A DNA stretch of 64,000 nt, taken from assembly GCF_902459465.1 (NCBI RefSeq), contig NC_047064.1, positions 6,970,762-7,034,761 of the forward strand, read 5' to 3'. Shown in pieces: positions 24,508-37,200 of the stretch (position 1 is the first letter of the stretch; each line of letters starts with the position of its first letter). The stretch comes from Asterias rubens (taxonomy: Eukaryota > Echinodermata > Asteroidea > Forcipulatida > Asteriidae). The notes beneath the pieces are model-generated. The model saw only the letters and a program-made list of their open reading frames with translations. It searched no databases and was not told where the DNA came from. The translations under genes and the position numbers were made by a program.

Positions 24508-25267
24508 GTAAGTTCTTCAATATTTAAGCTATTTTTGAGTCATACACACCTTTATTAACTATATGCTTTTAAGTATACTATTGTCAAGTGCTCCCCTGTG
24601 TGTTAAGTTGTTTATTAAAGCTAGAAACATTTGCGTTTATTCAATTTCAAGGGAGACAATTGTTGAGCTGTAATTTTAATTTTCTACTTTTTGATCGTGT
24701 AGCTCAAAGTCTAGTTTCTTTCGCAAGGCATTGTTCACTCGCATTGAAAACCAAAGATTGGTGGGGCACTGACTACGAATTCGAAATGTGTGGCATTTTT
24801 CGCATTAATTTTGTCTTCTTCTGGTATCAAATTCAAATCAAGCTGATACGTAGTGCCCAAAATATTAAAATCTGTTACTGTTGGGGCTTAGCTAACTGAG
24901 GACTTGTGTCCTGCACTGTGAGTCACAGTGTGACTGAATGAGTCGTGTGACTGTCTGTGCCCCCTGCCTGTGCTCTGTCATGTCTGTGGCTGTGCAGCGC
25001 ATTAAATAATACAATTTTGTTGCATTTGTTACTTTTTAATCAAAAATAATATTCTCTAAATAACTAAATATTATGTTCCACCACTTCCCCATCGACCAAA
25101 TTTTGTTTATTTTTTTTCAAACGGAGTTGACTTTGGAAAAAGATGACTTGGACCGAGTTGGACTTGTCCGCACTTATGTTTATTGATGCAACAACATTGA
25201 TCATTTTTTTACTATCAAATTAACAAAATTATTTCTGTGGTTTTTCCCACAGGTGCTTCGAGCCAAG

Positions 25268-28200
25268 ATGGTGACGTCGTCGACGAAGCAACGATCGCGG
25301 TGCTTCTTTGACATCACAGTCAATGGAACTCTCGGTAAATCTATGGTTTCATTCTGATGTCTCAGGGAAAGCTGTCTGCCAGGGACCCTGTCCCCCATAT
25401 GGGAAATTGGCTGGAGGAGGAGGATTCAAAAGAGGGCGCTATTTCTCAGAAGAAGTTTGTTCAAAGATCGCCATATGGGGGACAGAATTTTCAAGGGACA
25501 GAATCTCCTGCCACATAAAATCAGAGATATTTATCATAATGAACAGCACCTTTTTCTAGAGACAAGGAATTTCAGACTTTTATCTGAATTCAGACCAGTC
25601 TGACTGGTGAAATGAATAAGCTGATTATTTTCTTTAGAAAAAAAATCCTGCTTTTTGATCTACTTTTCTAAGCACTGTGGATACTGTTCTTGACAGCTCC
25701 TTGTTGTCTATAAACTCCGGTGGTTACTAAAAAATGGGAAATACCATCATTTCAAAATTTTACACTTAAATATTTTCAGACCTTTTTGTCACCAATGACT
25801 CTCACCCCTGCTTTTATGAAAGTTACACACTCAACGTTTATCCTATAATTTAAACTTTCTCTTTCTATTGTTTGAATAGCTGGAAGGATTATCTTTGAGC
25901 TGTATTCTGAGATCTGCCCCCTGACCTGTGAGAACTTCAGAGCCCTTTGCACTGGTAAGGAATCCGTGAACTACTGTTCATTTTAAGAAATGTGCAACAT
26001 GTGCTCAAAACTGACATGGTACAAGGTTTGGCTCATGTCACACGAGGCAATTTACACTGCAACCAGTACCAGGTAATCTCAAAGAAGAAGAGGCATTCAC
26101 ATTAGAATGGTCACATATTTTTTGGGGGGGATTGTTAAGACATTTGCTGAAAATTGAGTCATGTGTTACCACAGTAGTCTTGTGGTTGGTTGCTTGCCTG
26201 CAAAAGTTGCCTCATGTGAAAAGTTTGTTATGTTCCACAGTTTTTTTACAAATGTTCTGACATAAACATAATGTAATTTAATTTAAATCAATTGCTAGTT
26301 TTTTTTTTATTTATTTTTTTATAATAAGGAAACATTTTTTAAAAGGGGGACTCATCCATTTTTCTTTTGCAGGAGAAAAGGGCATCGGCAAGACAACTGA
26401 GAAACCCTTGCACTACAAGGGTACGCCGGTTCACAGAGTTGTCAAAGATTTTATAATTCAAGGAGGAGACTTCAGTGCAGGTAAGAATTAATATTATTAT
26501 TCAATACATAATAAATGTATTCTTGAATTGAATTGAATTGAATTCAGCGCTCTCCCTTATCGCCAATCGCAGTTAAAACACCCATGGACCAGTCAGAATT
26601 CTCTCCAAGTGGCCCTGTTCAGTGTGGCAAAGCAACCTTACTTCATTTTAAAGATTGATTGGTGAAAAAAGCCAATGATTGGTAAAATGACATGCTAACT
26701 GTTCCTGGTTTTACTAAAAAAAAAAAAAATCTGTTATTGTTATAAATGTCTGTAATGAAACCAGGATGCCTCATAAGGGAACTTAATGTCAGTACATGTA
26801 GCTTGCAAACCTGAGGAAACCTGTGAACAAGGGTGTTTGCTATGTGTACCCAAAACAAATTCTGTTTAGTACATCTATGAGATTTTTTATTAAATATAAA
26901 TTAACAATGTTGTCACCTGTCCCAAAAGATTTTTTATTGTACAGTACTTTATGTTTTTAACGTTTGTTTCCTTTTTTGTTTTCTTTTTTTAGGAAATGGA
27001 ACAGGGGGCGAGTCTATCTACGGCGGAACATTTAGTGGTGCGTAGGTTTGCTTGAAAATTCTCCATTAGTGTTTTGTGTAGGTTTTGGCGACTAGTGCAA
27101 CTATTACTGTCAAAGTTGCGCTTATTGATTGCTTTGAAACTACGATTGATTTGCAGTTGAGATTACTCTTAGCTCTTTGTAAAAATCGTCCCCTGGACCT
27201 TTTATTTAACAAGACCAGAATCTAAATGACAGCATAGTCTTATCATTTAAACTGTGTCATTTATAGCAGTATCTGTTCTGTTTTTGGCGGGTGATACCCG
27301 GCACCCGGCAGGATTAAAAGATAATTTTGTGAGACTCAATCTCAATATTTGAACAACATTCTTTTTGAGACAAAGATGTTGAATTTATAAAAGCACGACA
27401 TCTGGACTTGTCCTATCTTAAGTTTACTTCCCGACACTGCATTCACATCAGTACAGATAACATGTTGTTGAAAGGTCCATCTCTTTTTTTTTTTACTTGG
27501 TAAACTAATTGTGAGCTTGATTAAAGGCACTGGACACTTTTAATAATTATCAAAGACCAGTTTTCTCACTAAGTGTTTCCCAACATATGCATAAAATGTA
27601 ATTGGGACTCGATTGGTCCTTGTTGAAAGAGAATAGTAAAAGAAAAAAACATTCTTGTTGCACAAATTTGAGTGCTTTCATATGCCTTAAAAGGGCTTTT
27701 GGCTTGAAGTTTTTTTACAGATTCAAATATTTTAGTGAAAAACCACCTCTTTCTCAAAAGCTACATTTGTTCAGAGGGAGCCGTTTCTCACAATGTTTTA
27801 TATTATCTACATCTCTCTGTTGCTCGTTACCAAGTAAGTTTTTATGCTAATAATTATTCTGAGGAGTTTTTTTTCTACAAGGATTGCTATAAATTATCTG
27901 CACTCGGGAGAAAAGTGCCCGCGATTGAGGAGGAACATGTTGGTTTACGAAAATCCAAATGTTTAAAAAGATTTAGGAGCACTGAAAGCCCAATGACACC
28001 AATTCTTCACACATCTCATATACAGCTACTTAAGCAGATCATTTTGTTTAAAAATTTTCTGCTCTGCAACGAAAATTTCCAGGATGCCAGTCAAAGATGG
28101 TACATTTTGTGGTATTTTGGCTGGTAAGGTTATTCTGGTGAGCATAATTTTGTTATGCTAAGCCACTTTTGAGGCCTGAATATTCATTGAAGTGTAACAT

Positions 28201-31200
28201 AGTCAGACTCCGGGCTTGAATGATGTTACAACAAATATTATGGGTTGATGATAAGTTTCTTTTGTTATCTTTTTTTCCCCAAAACAGATGAAAATTTTGA
28301 TTTGAAGCATGACAAGTCATATTTGTTATCCATGGCCAATCGTGGCAAAGATACAAATGGTTCACAGTTCTTCATGTAAGTATCTTTGTAAAAAAAAATC
28401 AGAATCATTAAAGTTGAGAATGTGAAATGGGAGAACAAGGAGAACAAGGAGAGGGGATGTTGTGTTGAGTTTAACGGATGAAGAGAAATAAATGAAGTAG
28501 TGAGGTGAAGTGTGAATGCTTGATAAGAAGTTTGGGGTCAACTGCAGACTTCCACAGGGTTCTCTCCAGCATTTTTTGCAAAGCTGGGTGCATTCTTGGC
28601 CCAATATTATAAAGCTGTTTACCGGTAAGCAAGCTTGTGTGCTTACTGTTGCAGAAAAATTTGCGGAAGCATTTATAGGCGATTTCCCCACGATTTCTCA
28701 AGTAAGCAGATAATTTCTAGGCGCGCATACACGTTCACCATGGAATGGCTTTGTTACGTCACTCACACCCCCCAATGCAGGTTAGCCAGCATTTACCTGC
28801 ATTTCTACCTCAATGCTTAAATACGTTATATAGCTTTATGAAATAGAGATTCTGCCAAGGGATGCTATGTAAGCACAAAATGACTACTACATGCTTTATA
28901 ATTGGCCAAAGGACACTGAATTTGAACAAGGTCTTCAGAATGTTTTCAATGTAGTTTTGTGAGTATTGGTTGAAATTTGTGTGAATCGGCACGCAATTCG
29001 CTCGTATCGGCCTGATATACTAGGCGACTTGTAGCTTTTGCATGGGGAGAACCCTGTTCCATTTGAGGTTATTATTTGAGGTAAGTGAAAACAAATGAAG
29101 ACGTTGGTGAAGAATGTTGTTTCTTGAAGGTGTTATACAGGATTGGTAGAACTGACTAAATAGTCCCAGTGTTCATGTTTTGTTTATACGCCATATACAT
29201 GAAATAACAAAGGTCTGCGAGAAATGTTGGCTTATTTTGTTGTGTGAGTCAGAACAAAATAGTGAAAAACAATGCACAGCGTGTACACACATAGCCTGTA
29301 ATTTTGGTTATAACAATCCAAATCAGCTGTTGTGTTTTTTTATAATAGGTTTTCAAATAGTTTTCTCTTGGAGGGAAATATGTCACCAAATAAAAATGGT
29401 TCTAGTCTGAATTTCATAATCAGTAAGCTTTCAGACTTTAAGTAAGCAATGATTTTTTTTTCTCTTAACCAGTCATTGTTGTAGCTAGACCAATTTGAGC
29501 GATGGGCTCTTAATCCAAATTAGTCCACCAAGGGTGAGCGGTTCAGCTGAGTTATTCATGTTTAGACATGGGGCCATCTTTGCTGAAGTGTAATCTGGGG
29601 TAAATCTGTGCTGGGCAGCACAGTGTATTTTGCTCAGAGTGCTGGGCAAATTTTGCTAGTTCTGGGCAGGCCCTCCCGGCACCGCCAACCGTGGCTACAA
29701 CACTGTTACCAATCCTGTATAATACCTTTAACGGAAGGGTAATGTTGCTGTTGCTGGACATGCTTTGATGTGTGATGATTGGTAAAAATTATGGGTGATG
29801 GTGTCAAAGCTAGACTGATTGCAAATGTTCTACATGTACTTTGTATTTTTCCTTTCTGTCACTATGCAATCCATGATAACAAAGTATTTCAACGGAAGGC
29901 AACAGGATTGTACTGTACTCTTTTTTTTAGACTAGACTAACTGTGTATTATAAAACATTGAATGTTCACTTCAAGTGACAGTTTCTATTTTTGCTGTTTT
30001 TGTGTTGAATACCATTTTGCAGAAAAACTTCTATTCTTCCAGCAATTGAAGGTAATTGGTCCAAACGTAATTGTGTGCATCTGATTGTCAGATGAACACG
30101 GCCAGTGTGTTGTTTAACAAAAGTTTTCTACCTGGGGTCTAAGCTGTTGGTATATACAGTCGATTAATGGCAAGGCAGGCCTGATACTTCACGGAGGCAT
30201 CAAATGTGATTGCCTCCATGCCCCCTGGTCATTGCCTTGGTGCCATTAAAATGATTGTTTCTTAAGACAATGGGTGCCCTTTACCAAGGAGATGCCTTGG
30301 TGCCCTTTCAAAAACGGAGCATTATACAGGCCTGACCATTTAAAAAAGAGTTACACAAACGGTGGATTTTCAGGGGTGAATGTTCAGAATCAAGGTTTTT
30401 AAGATTTGTTTAAAAAAGATTTTAGATTTTCATTGTCCGTAAACTTAAATATGCCAAGTCCCCTTTGAAGATTATCAGCAGATTATTTGAATCTGGCGGC
30501 TACATGTTTAAAATATGGAGAAAAAAATCTTAACAAGCAAGTCTGGAATTACATGCAGGCCTCCGTTGCCCCTTGTCTTGGCCTTGGTGCGCCATCAAAA
30601 GTTTCCTGTAGACTTTATGGAATCGACTTTGCAAAAGGAAAATGGCCTTGCCCTTTCAAAGATGAAATAACAGGGCTGAAAGAGTGCTTACAATTGTTTT
30701 GGCTGTGTTGGTATATGAGGGTCAGGGAAACGGTTGTATTTATTTTAAAAAGTTTTTTAAGCATGGAACTCATGAGCTTTTACTTGATTTGTTTTACTTT
30801 TTCTGTTTGCTCTAGTTAGTAAGAACTGAAGATCAACTGAAGTAAAGTTGTTGACAATTTTGGCATTACCGTCCATGCTTATTTTTAAGCAGGTTACATA
30901 TTGCTTAAAATAAAGCTTTGGCTCACTTGCTATAACCCTATAAAATTTTGTAAAATCAAAGTAGCATTCAATCTTGAATTGTTAAACAATTGTTTGCATT
31001 TATAACAAAAGTATTTATATAGTGTCTAAAACCTTTCAAAAGAAAATCTCTGAATGCTCAGAAGAAGGAAAAGAAAATTGATTCATACAGAAGAGTTTTG
31101 AGCAGAGTCTTGAAATGTACATGTAGGCCTGGGCGACTAGTGTGACGTGTTGAAGTCCCAACTATTGGTTGCTTAATGGAGTCGCAACTACCGCTTTTCA

Positions 31201-34200
31201 ACTACTCGGTTAATCGTGCCGCCACGACTACTTCAAAAAAAGTTGTGTCTACCTGTTTGGTTAACCAATTGTGTCCAGTCACGACTATTCACGACAGCAT
31301 AATTTACTTACCAAACACAATCAGACATCAGTGACACAACCCTTCAATCCATTAAGCGTGAATTTTTACTGTATTGCGCATATGGCAAACAATATGCCAC
31401 AAAGAATCTTGGGAATTGAAAATTAGTCGCGACTAGTGTCAAAGTCGCGACTATTTGAGGTGCGACTAGTCCAGTAGTAAATTTCACTAGTCGCCCAGGC
31501 TGGGTGATATGGCATTCTAGTTCATGTATTAATTTGAGTTTCTGTTTTTTTCCCCCTCCTCTCATTATTGCTTGGTTTCATTCTATCCATTTGATGTCTG
31601 ATGATGCAGCACGACCAAGCCTGCGCCTCATCTTGATGGGTAAGACTCTCATGTTTGACAGCCTTCCCCCCTCCCAAAATTGGTTCTTGGTCGCTGGGCA
31701 CTATTGACTTAAAGACAGTGGACACTATTGGTAATTTTCAAAGACCAGTCTTCTCACTTGGTGTATCTCAACATATGCATAAAATAACAAACCTGTGAAA
31801 ATTTGAGCTCAACTGGTCATCGAAGTTGCGAGATAACTATGAAAGAAAAAACATCCTTGTCACACGAAGTTGTGTGCTTTCAGATGCTTGATTTCGAGAC
31901 CTCAAATTTGTAGATCTGAGGTCTCAAAATCAATATTCGTGGAAATATACTTCTTTCTCAAAAAACTACATCACTTCAGAGGGAGCCAATTCTCACACTG
32001 TTTTATACTATCAACCTCTCCCCATTACTTGTGATCAAGAAAGGTTTTATGATGATAATTATTTTGAGTAATTACCAATAGTGTCCACTGCCTTTAAGCC
32101 TGGTTCATACTCCTGCGAATTTGAAGTGAATTTAATGCACAACTCTGCCCTCGCTGCAATCTTCACTAGAGAGTTGGGCACAGTTCAACTGCTGCGAATT
32201 ATTCTTTGCGAATTGTTTACGTCATCATTCGTATCGCATTTGCATTCTCAGGAAGTATGAACCGGGCTTTAGACTCGCTTCCCGATATTGGTTCTTGGTT
32301 CTTAGCTTATGGTTTTGCTGTTTTAAAAATTGATTTGTATGGATTTCCTGAGATATAAATCATGTATTTTTGTAAAGCATTTTCAGGTATGTAAATCTGT
32401 TATTTTTAACTTCACAGTACAACTTTTTTGCTAATTTTTACCAAAGGAATATCTCATTTGAGAAAATTAAATACTACTTTATTTTACACCAAATACAAAA
32501 GTGGTGGCAGGATCAGACATTTTTCCAAGTGCAGTATACCGTCATTTTGGGCTTATAAACTGTGGTTTATACATTGATTTTGAACTTATTTAACTCCTGC
32601 GATTTATACGCCAAGGAGTTAATATTGGAGAGAAAAAAACAGCGTACATTTTTTACAGAAAGATCATTTGTAAAATATTCTAAATAAAAACATTGTTCTT
32701 AAACGATAAAAAACCTGCAAAACATTCGTGTGTGTTGACAAATGTTGAAAATCCCAGGTAATCTTCCCATTTTTGTTCCGTGAATAAGCAGCAGGGAACT
32801 AGTGGGTTGTCTTTACAAAACGATTATCAACCGCCCTCATTGTTGGAGTTCAGTCCCCTCAGCTCCCTCTGATGAACAATCAGCGAAACTCCAGTAAGAC
32901 TAGACTGGTCCCCTGTCCATTTATCCCACCGATCTGTATATGCTGATGTCAGAAAGTTTTCTGTCTGTGGTGAGTGCAATAACTTAATGTAAGGTCATGT
33001 TCTTTTCTGGCAGCATTCACACTGTGTTTGGCCAGGTGTTACAGGGTGTAGAGGTCGTGCTGGAGATTGAGAACCAGAGGGTCGATAACAAAAGCCGCCC
33101 CATGACAGATGTCCGCGTCTCAAACTGTGGGGAGCTCATCTTGAAAATCAAAGCTAAAGGTGAACATATCAATGATATTGTTTTGTTTTACTCTAACACC
33201 ATGTACACTGATGTGTTTTAAGCAATGTACCTCAGTACTTCTTAAGTTCTGTGAAAAAAAAGGAGGGAAACTCATCAAATATGTAAAGTGTTTAATTTAT
33301 GACGTCTCGTTTTCCACTGCAATAAAGTTAACTCTTGAACTATTCCTCTATTCACAATAGAACCCAAACAGAAGAAGAAAGTGGCTTCATCATCAGAAGA
33401 CGAGTCCTCTTCTGAAGAAAGCACCTCCTCTTCAGAAAGCGAAGACGAAAAAGCCAAGAAGAAAAGGAAGAAGAGAGAAAAGAAGGAGATGAAGAATTCC
33501 AAGAGAGAAGAAAGGTAAGAAACAAATGATTTGCACAAGACGAAGTGATATCCTGGTGTCAGTACAGGATGGTATCTTTTCGAAATAACGGGGATGTGAT
33601 TTTTTCCTGCTTTTAACCGGAATTTAAAAAAAATAAATTCCCCCACACAAAAGTAATGCATAAAAACAAAACAAAAAAATATATAAAAAATAAATTCAAA
33701 CTAATATATAAATAAAGAAAATGTGTCAATGTATGTTCGTTAAACAACTCAACTTTAAACCCTTTTGTTCTCAGTTTCATTTGCTCTCATATCTTGGCTG
33801 TTTCTTCTTTCACAACTTTTGAACCTAAGGGGTTTTAACAGCATTTAAAATGCTGCTTGAACTAATCATTATGTGTCACTAGTTTTATGTACACATGCAG
33901 GACATTTTTCAGAAAAATACAATTTGTTGCAGTTGTGAAAAGAAAGGGGGGGGGGGAATTGTTGTAACAAAGTGGTGTCTCATTATTGTTGTCAAAATGT
34001 TTCATTGATTTGATGCACAGAGAAATCCCCAGGTGTTTATTTTTGCTGAATAATTTTTTTGTTTCCAGTGCCAAGGTAGAGAAGAAACAGCCCTCATTTC
34101 AGAGCGAGTTGGCGTCTCACGTCAACATCAACCCAGAGCAGATTCCAGACGTTCCAACCAACTCATTTTTGCTCAGGAGAAGTCCAGAGAAGAATAATGG

Positions 34201-37200
34201 GTAGGCGTCAGACCTTTTCAGCCCCGCATTCTTTTTGACCACTCAATTGTGAAGCACACATTCTCACACAACAGGAAGCTTGGGTGCAAAATTTGATTTT
34301 ACAAACTATTATAAGTTCATTCATTTGTTCAAAAATTGCAAAATGGAGACATTAAAGGAACACGTTGCCTTGGATCGGCCGAGTTGGTCTTTGAAAAGCG
34401 TTTGTAATCGTTTGTTATAATATGCATATGAGTAGAAAGATGTTGTAAAAGTAGAATAGACCAGCTCGTCCGATCCAAGGCACTGTGTTCCTTTAAAATT
34501 GGTTTTGGAGGGAAAATATTTGTTTTTGTTTTTTCCAACCTTGAAGGATGTTGTTTTAAATTATGGCAGTAATACAAATTGTCTTCTTGCATAACCACAT
34601 TACTTCGAATTGAACTGTTTCTCAAAATGCTTTATACTCTTGAAAGCTGCTGTAGGCTTCTATCGCTTTTTATCGCCATGCATTTTACCAAACGTACACC
34701 TTCCCTTTAAGTACGTTTTTTGTGCCAACTTCCTTTCGACAGGAATCAACGCATGCGTCGGATGACGAATCAAGTCAGGACAAAATCTGGACGCAAGGTT
34801 AAAGGGAGAGGGATGATGGTAAGTGACTTTTAGCATCTTACTTGTTATTCACCACCAACATGGTTTGGGGCTAAAGGATAATATCAAGCAAGGTTTTTCT
34901 GTGCTGAGCAATTTTTTGTGCTGAAAGGTTTTTTGAAATTGGCCCCTGAACTCAGAACTAACTGTTCACTAACTGTTCATGATTGCATCACATAATATAA
35001 GACTGCAGGCTGGCATAGTTTATATACATGTATCATTCAAACGACAATGGGTGATATTGACTGGTCAGACAGTAGGAGGGTTGGGTGTGTACTGTATAGA
35101 TGCATTCACCACAATCAAATTGCAGGCTGGCATAGTTTACCTATCTTTCAAAACCACAGTGGGTGGTATTGACTGGTCAGAGACAGTAAGAGGGTTGGCG
35201 GTGTACTGCATGCGTTCGCCACATGTTATCAAATTGCAGGGTGGGCATATCCATCATTCAAAACTACAGTGTGCAAATGGTCAGTAAGTTAATATATGAT
35301 TAACTTTGTCTCCTCTCCAGCGTTATCGAACCCCTTCACGATCTCGCTCTCGGAGTACAACACCCCCTCACTGGCGGGCCGAGGAGAGGAAGTACATGGC
35401 CGCTGATCGATGGCAGCCGCCTGGACGACGGAACAGCTCCCTCGACGCCAAGTGGGAGAGGGGAGCTGACCTACAACCAGCCTCGGGAGATAACAAGTAA
35501 GATTTGCAATGTCGCCCTTTTGAGATAAGTTTGGTGATTTTTATACTCGATGATGATTTCAAGCAGTTCATTTTACCTCTTGAACCCTAAAGGCACTGGG
35601 GGCCGTCTCACAAAGAGCTAAGATTGATCTTAACTGCAAATCAATCGTAGTGTTAAACTAGAGTGTGATGTCACAATACAAATCACAACGGTAAAACTGA
35701 CAATTTGTATATATAAAAAATCAGTGAATATTTTTATATCAAAAGCTCTCCATTGCTCGTTTATTTTGAGTGATGACCAATAGTGTTTGAATTGTAGATT
35801 CTATGTCACACGTGCTGTTTCTGACTGGTATCCTGTTCATTTCTGTGTAGCAGACATTTGTTGTAAGAGCTCGATGAAATTGGGCCCAAGTCTTGGACAC
35901 TTGTCAAAAGTGTACCCTGCCTTTATGATGATTCATTGTTCATGGTCAATTATCTTTGATTATAGACGTGGCAATCTTCAATCCAGGCTGGATCGCTCAG
36001 CTGACCGCGCAAACCGTGGCAGCAGAGATAACGGTCTGGGACGTCAGAGAGAGTTCGGACAGGTAGAGCAGCCAGGAAGAGCGAGAATGGAGAGAGAGCG
36101 GGGGAGACAGGTCCAGGGAAGAAGAGAAAATGTGGCAGCAGACGCCAAAGCCGACAGGGGTAAAGAGACGGAAAAGGAGAAAAAACACAAGAAAGACAAA
36201 GACAAGTAAGAACAATTTGGTTTTATTGCCCTTAAAGTTTTACATTGTGTCTAAATTGTTCTAGTTGACAACATGTTTTGTGTTGCTCTTAATGTCACTT
36301 GGCATAGTGGTATAGTCAATCGAGCTCAGGTTCTGATTGGTGAATCTTGAGTTGGGGTTTGGTTCTTGGTCACGACATATATGTCCTTAAGCATGGCATT
36401 GAACCTTAATTGCTTCTCTTAACACAGGTGTATAAATGGAGACCTGAGTGAAGCGAAGTGTTTATCTTGAGCGTTGGTATAAACTGTTAGCGACCATCAT
36501 GCTACCAGTTTTGGCAACGGACAAGGGTGCAGAACCTAAAATCTGCACCATGAAATTGATAGAGAGCAAAATGTGACAGGATCCTGCTCATTAAAGGCAG
36601 TGGACACTATTGGTAATTACTCAAAATAATTATTAGCATAACACCTTTCTTGGTGACGAGTAATGGGGAGAGGTTGATGGTATAAAACATTGTGACAAAC
36701 GGCTCCCTCTGTAGTGCCATAGTTTTCGAGAAAGAAGTTATTTTCCACGAATTTGATTATGAGACCTCAGATTTAGAACTTGAGGTCTCAAAATCAACCA
36801 TCTAAACGCACACAACTTCGTGTGACAAGGGTGTTTCTTTCTTTCATTATTATCTCGTAACTTTGATGGCCGGTTGAGCTCAAGTTTTCACAGGTTTGTT
36901 ATTTTATGCATATGTTGAGATACACTAACTGTGAAGGCTAGTCTTTGACAATTACCAATAGTGTCCACTGCCTTTAAAGTTTAATTTTAGTTTTACTAAG
37001 GCTTACATGATCTAAACTTAAAAAAAAATATTTATAAATAATTTGAGGTGTGTTTACTTTTTTTCAGATCCCATAAGAAGCACAAGAAACACAAGAAGCA
37101 CTCGGACAAAGACAAAGGGAAACCGCACAAAAGTGACGCTCTGGACAGGAAGAGAGCGCCCTCTCCCAAGGCTCGCTCTCGCTCCCACTCCCCATTGACG

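Larger units (their letters stand above)
22026..25267. other. Intergenic between divergent HRG1 and cyclophilin genes
   Basis: Contains the HRG1 upstream region with a CRE, two related foldback elements (22695-22820, 22971-23123), a hairpin (23388-23442), the inverted-minisatellite structure (23553-24434) and about 700 bp of unrecognised sequence before the cyclophilin start exon. Confidence 0.5.

Noticed and set aside
23417-24520. Repetitive protein frames (TRHPQTRH-like and CRVCEVPSL-like)
   Set aside because: These are the CTCGGCACC minisatellites read in several frames on both strands.
25268-33159. Loss of isomerase activity because CypA Trp121 is His
   Set aside because: As I recall, the same His is found in vertebrate PPIG and NKTR, and all other active-site residues are kept.
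34981-35287. 102-codon frame
   Set aside because: It is the 115-bp tandem repeat in an intron; the real exon 11 starts at 35321 in another frame.
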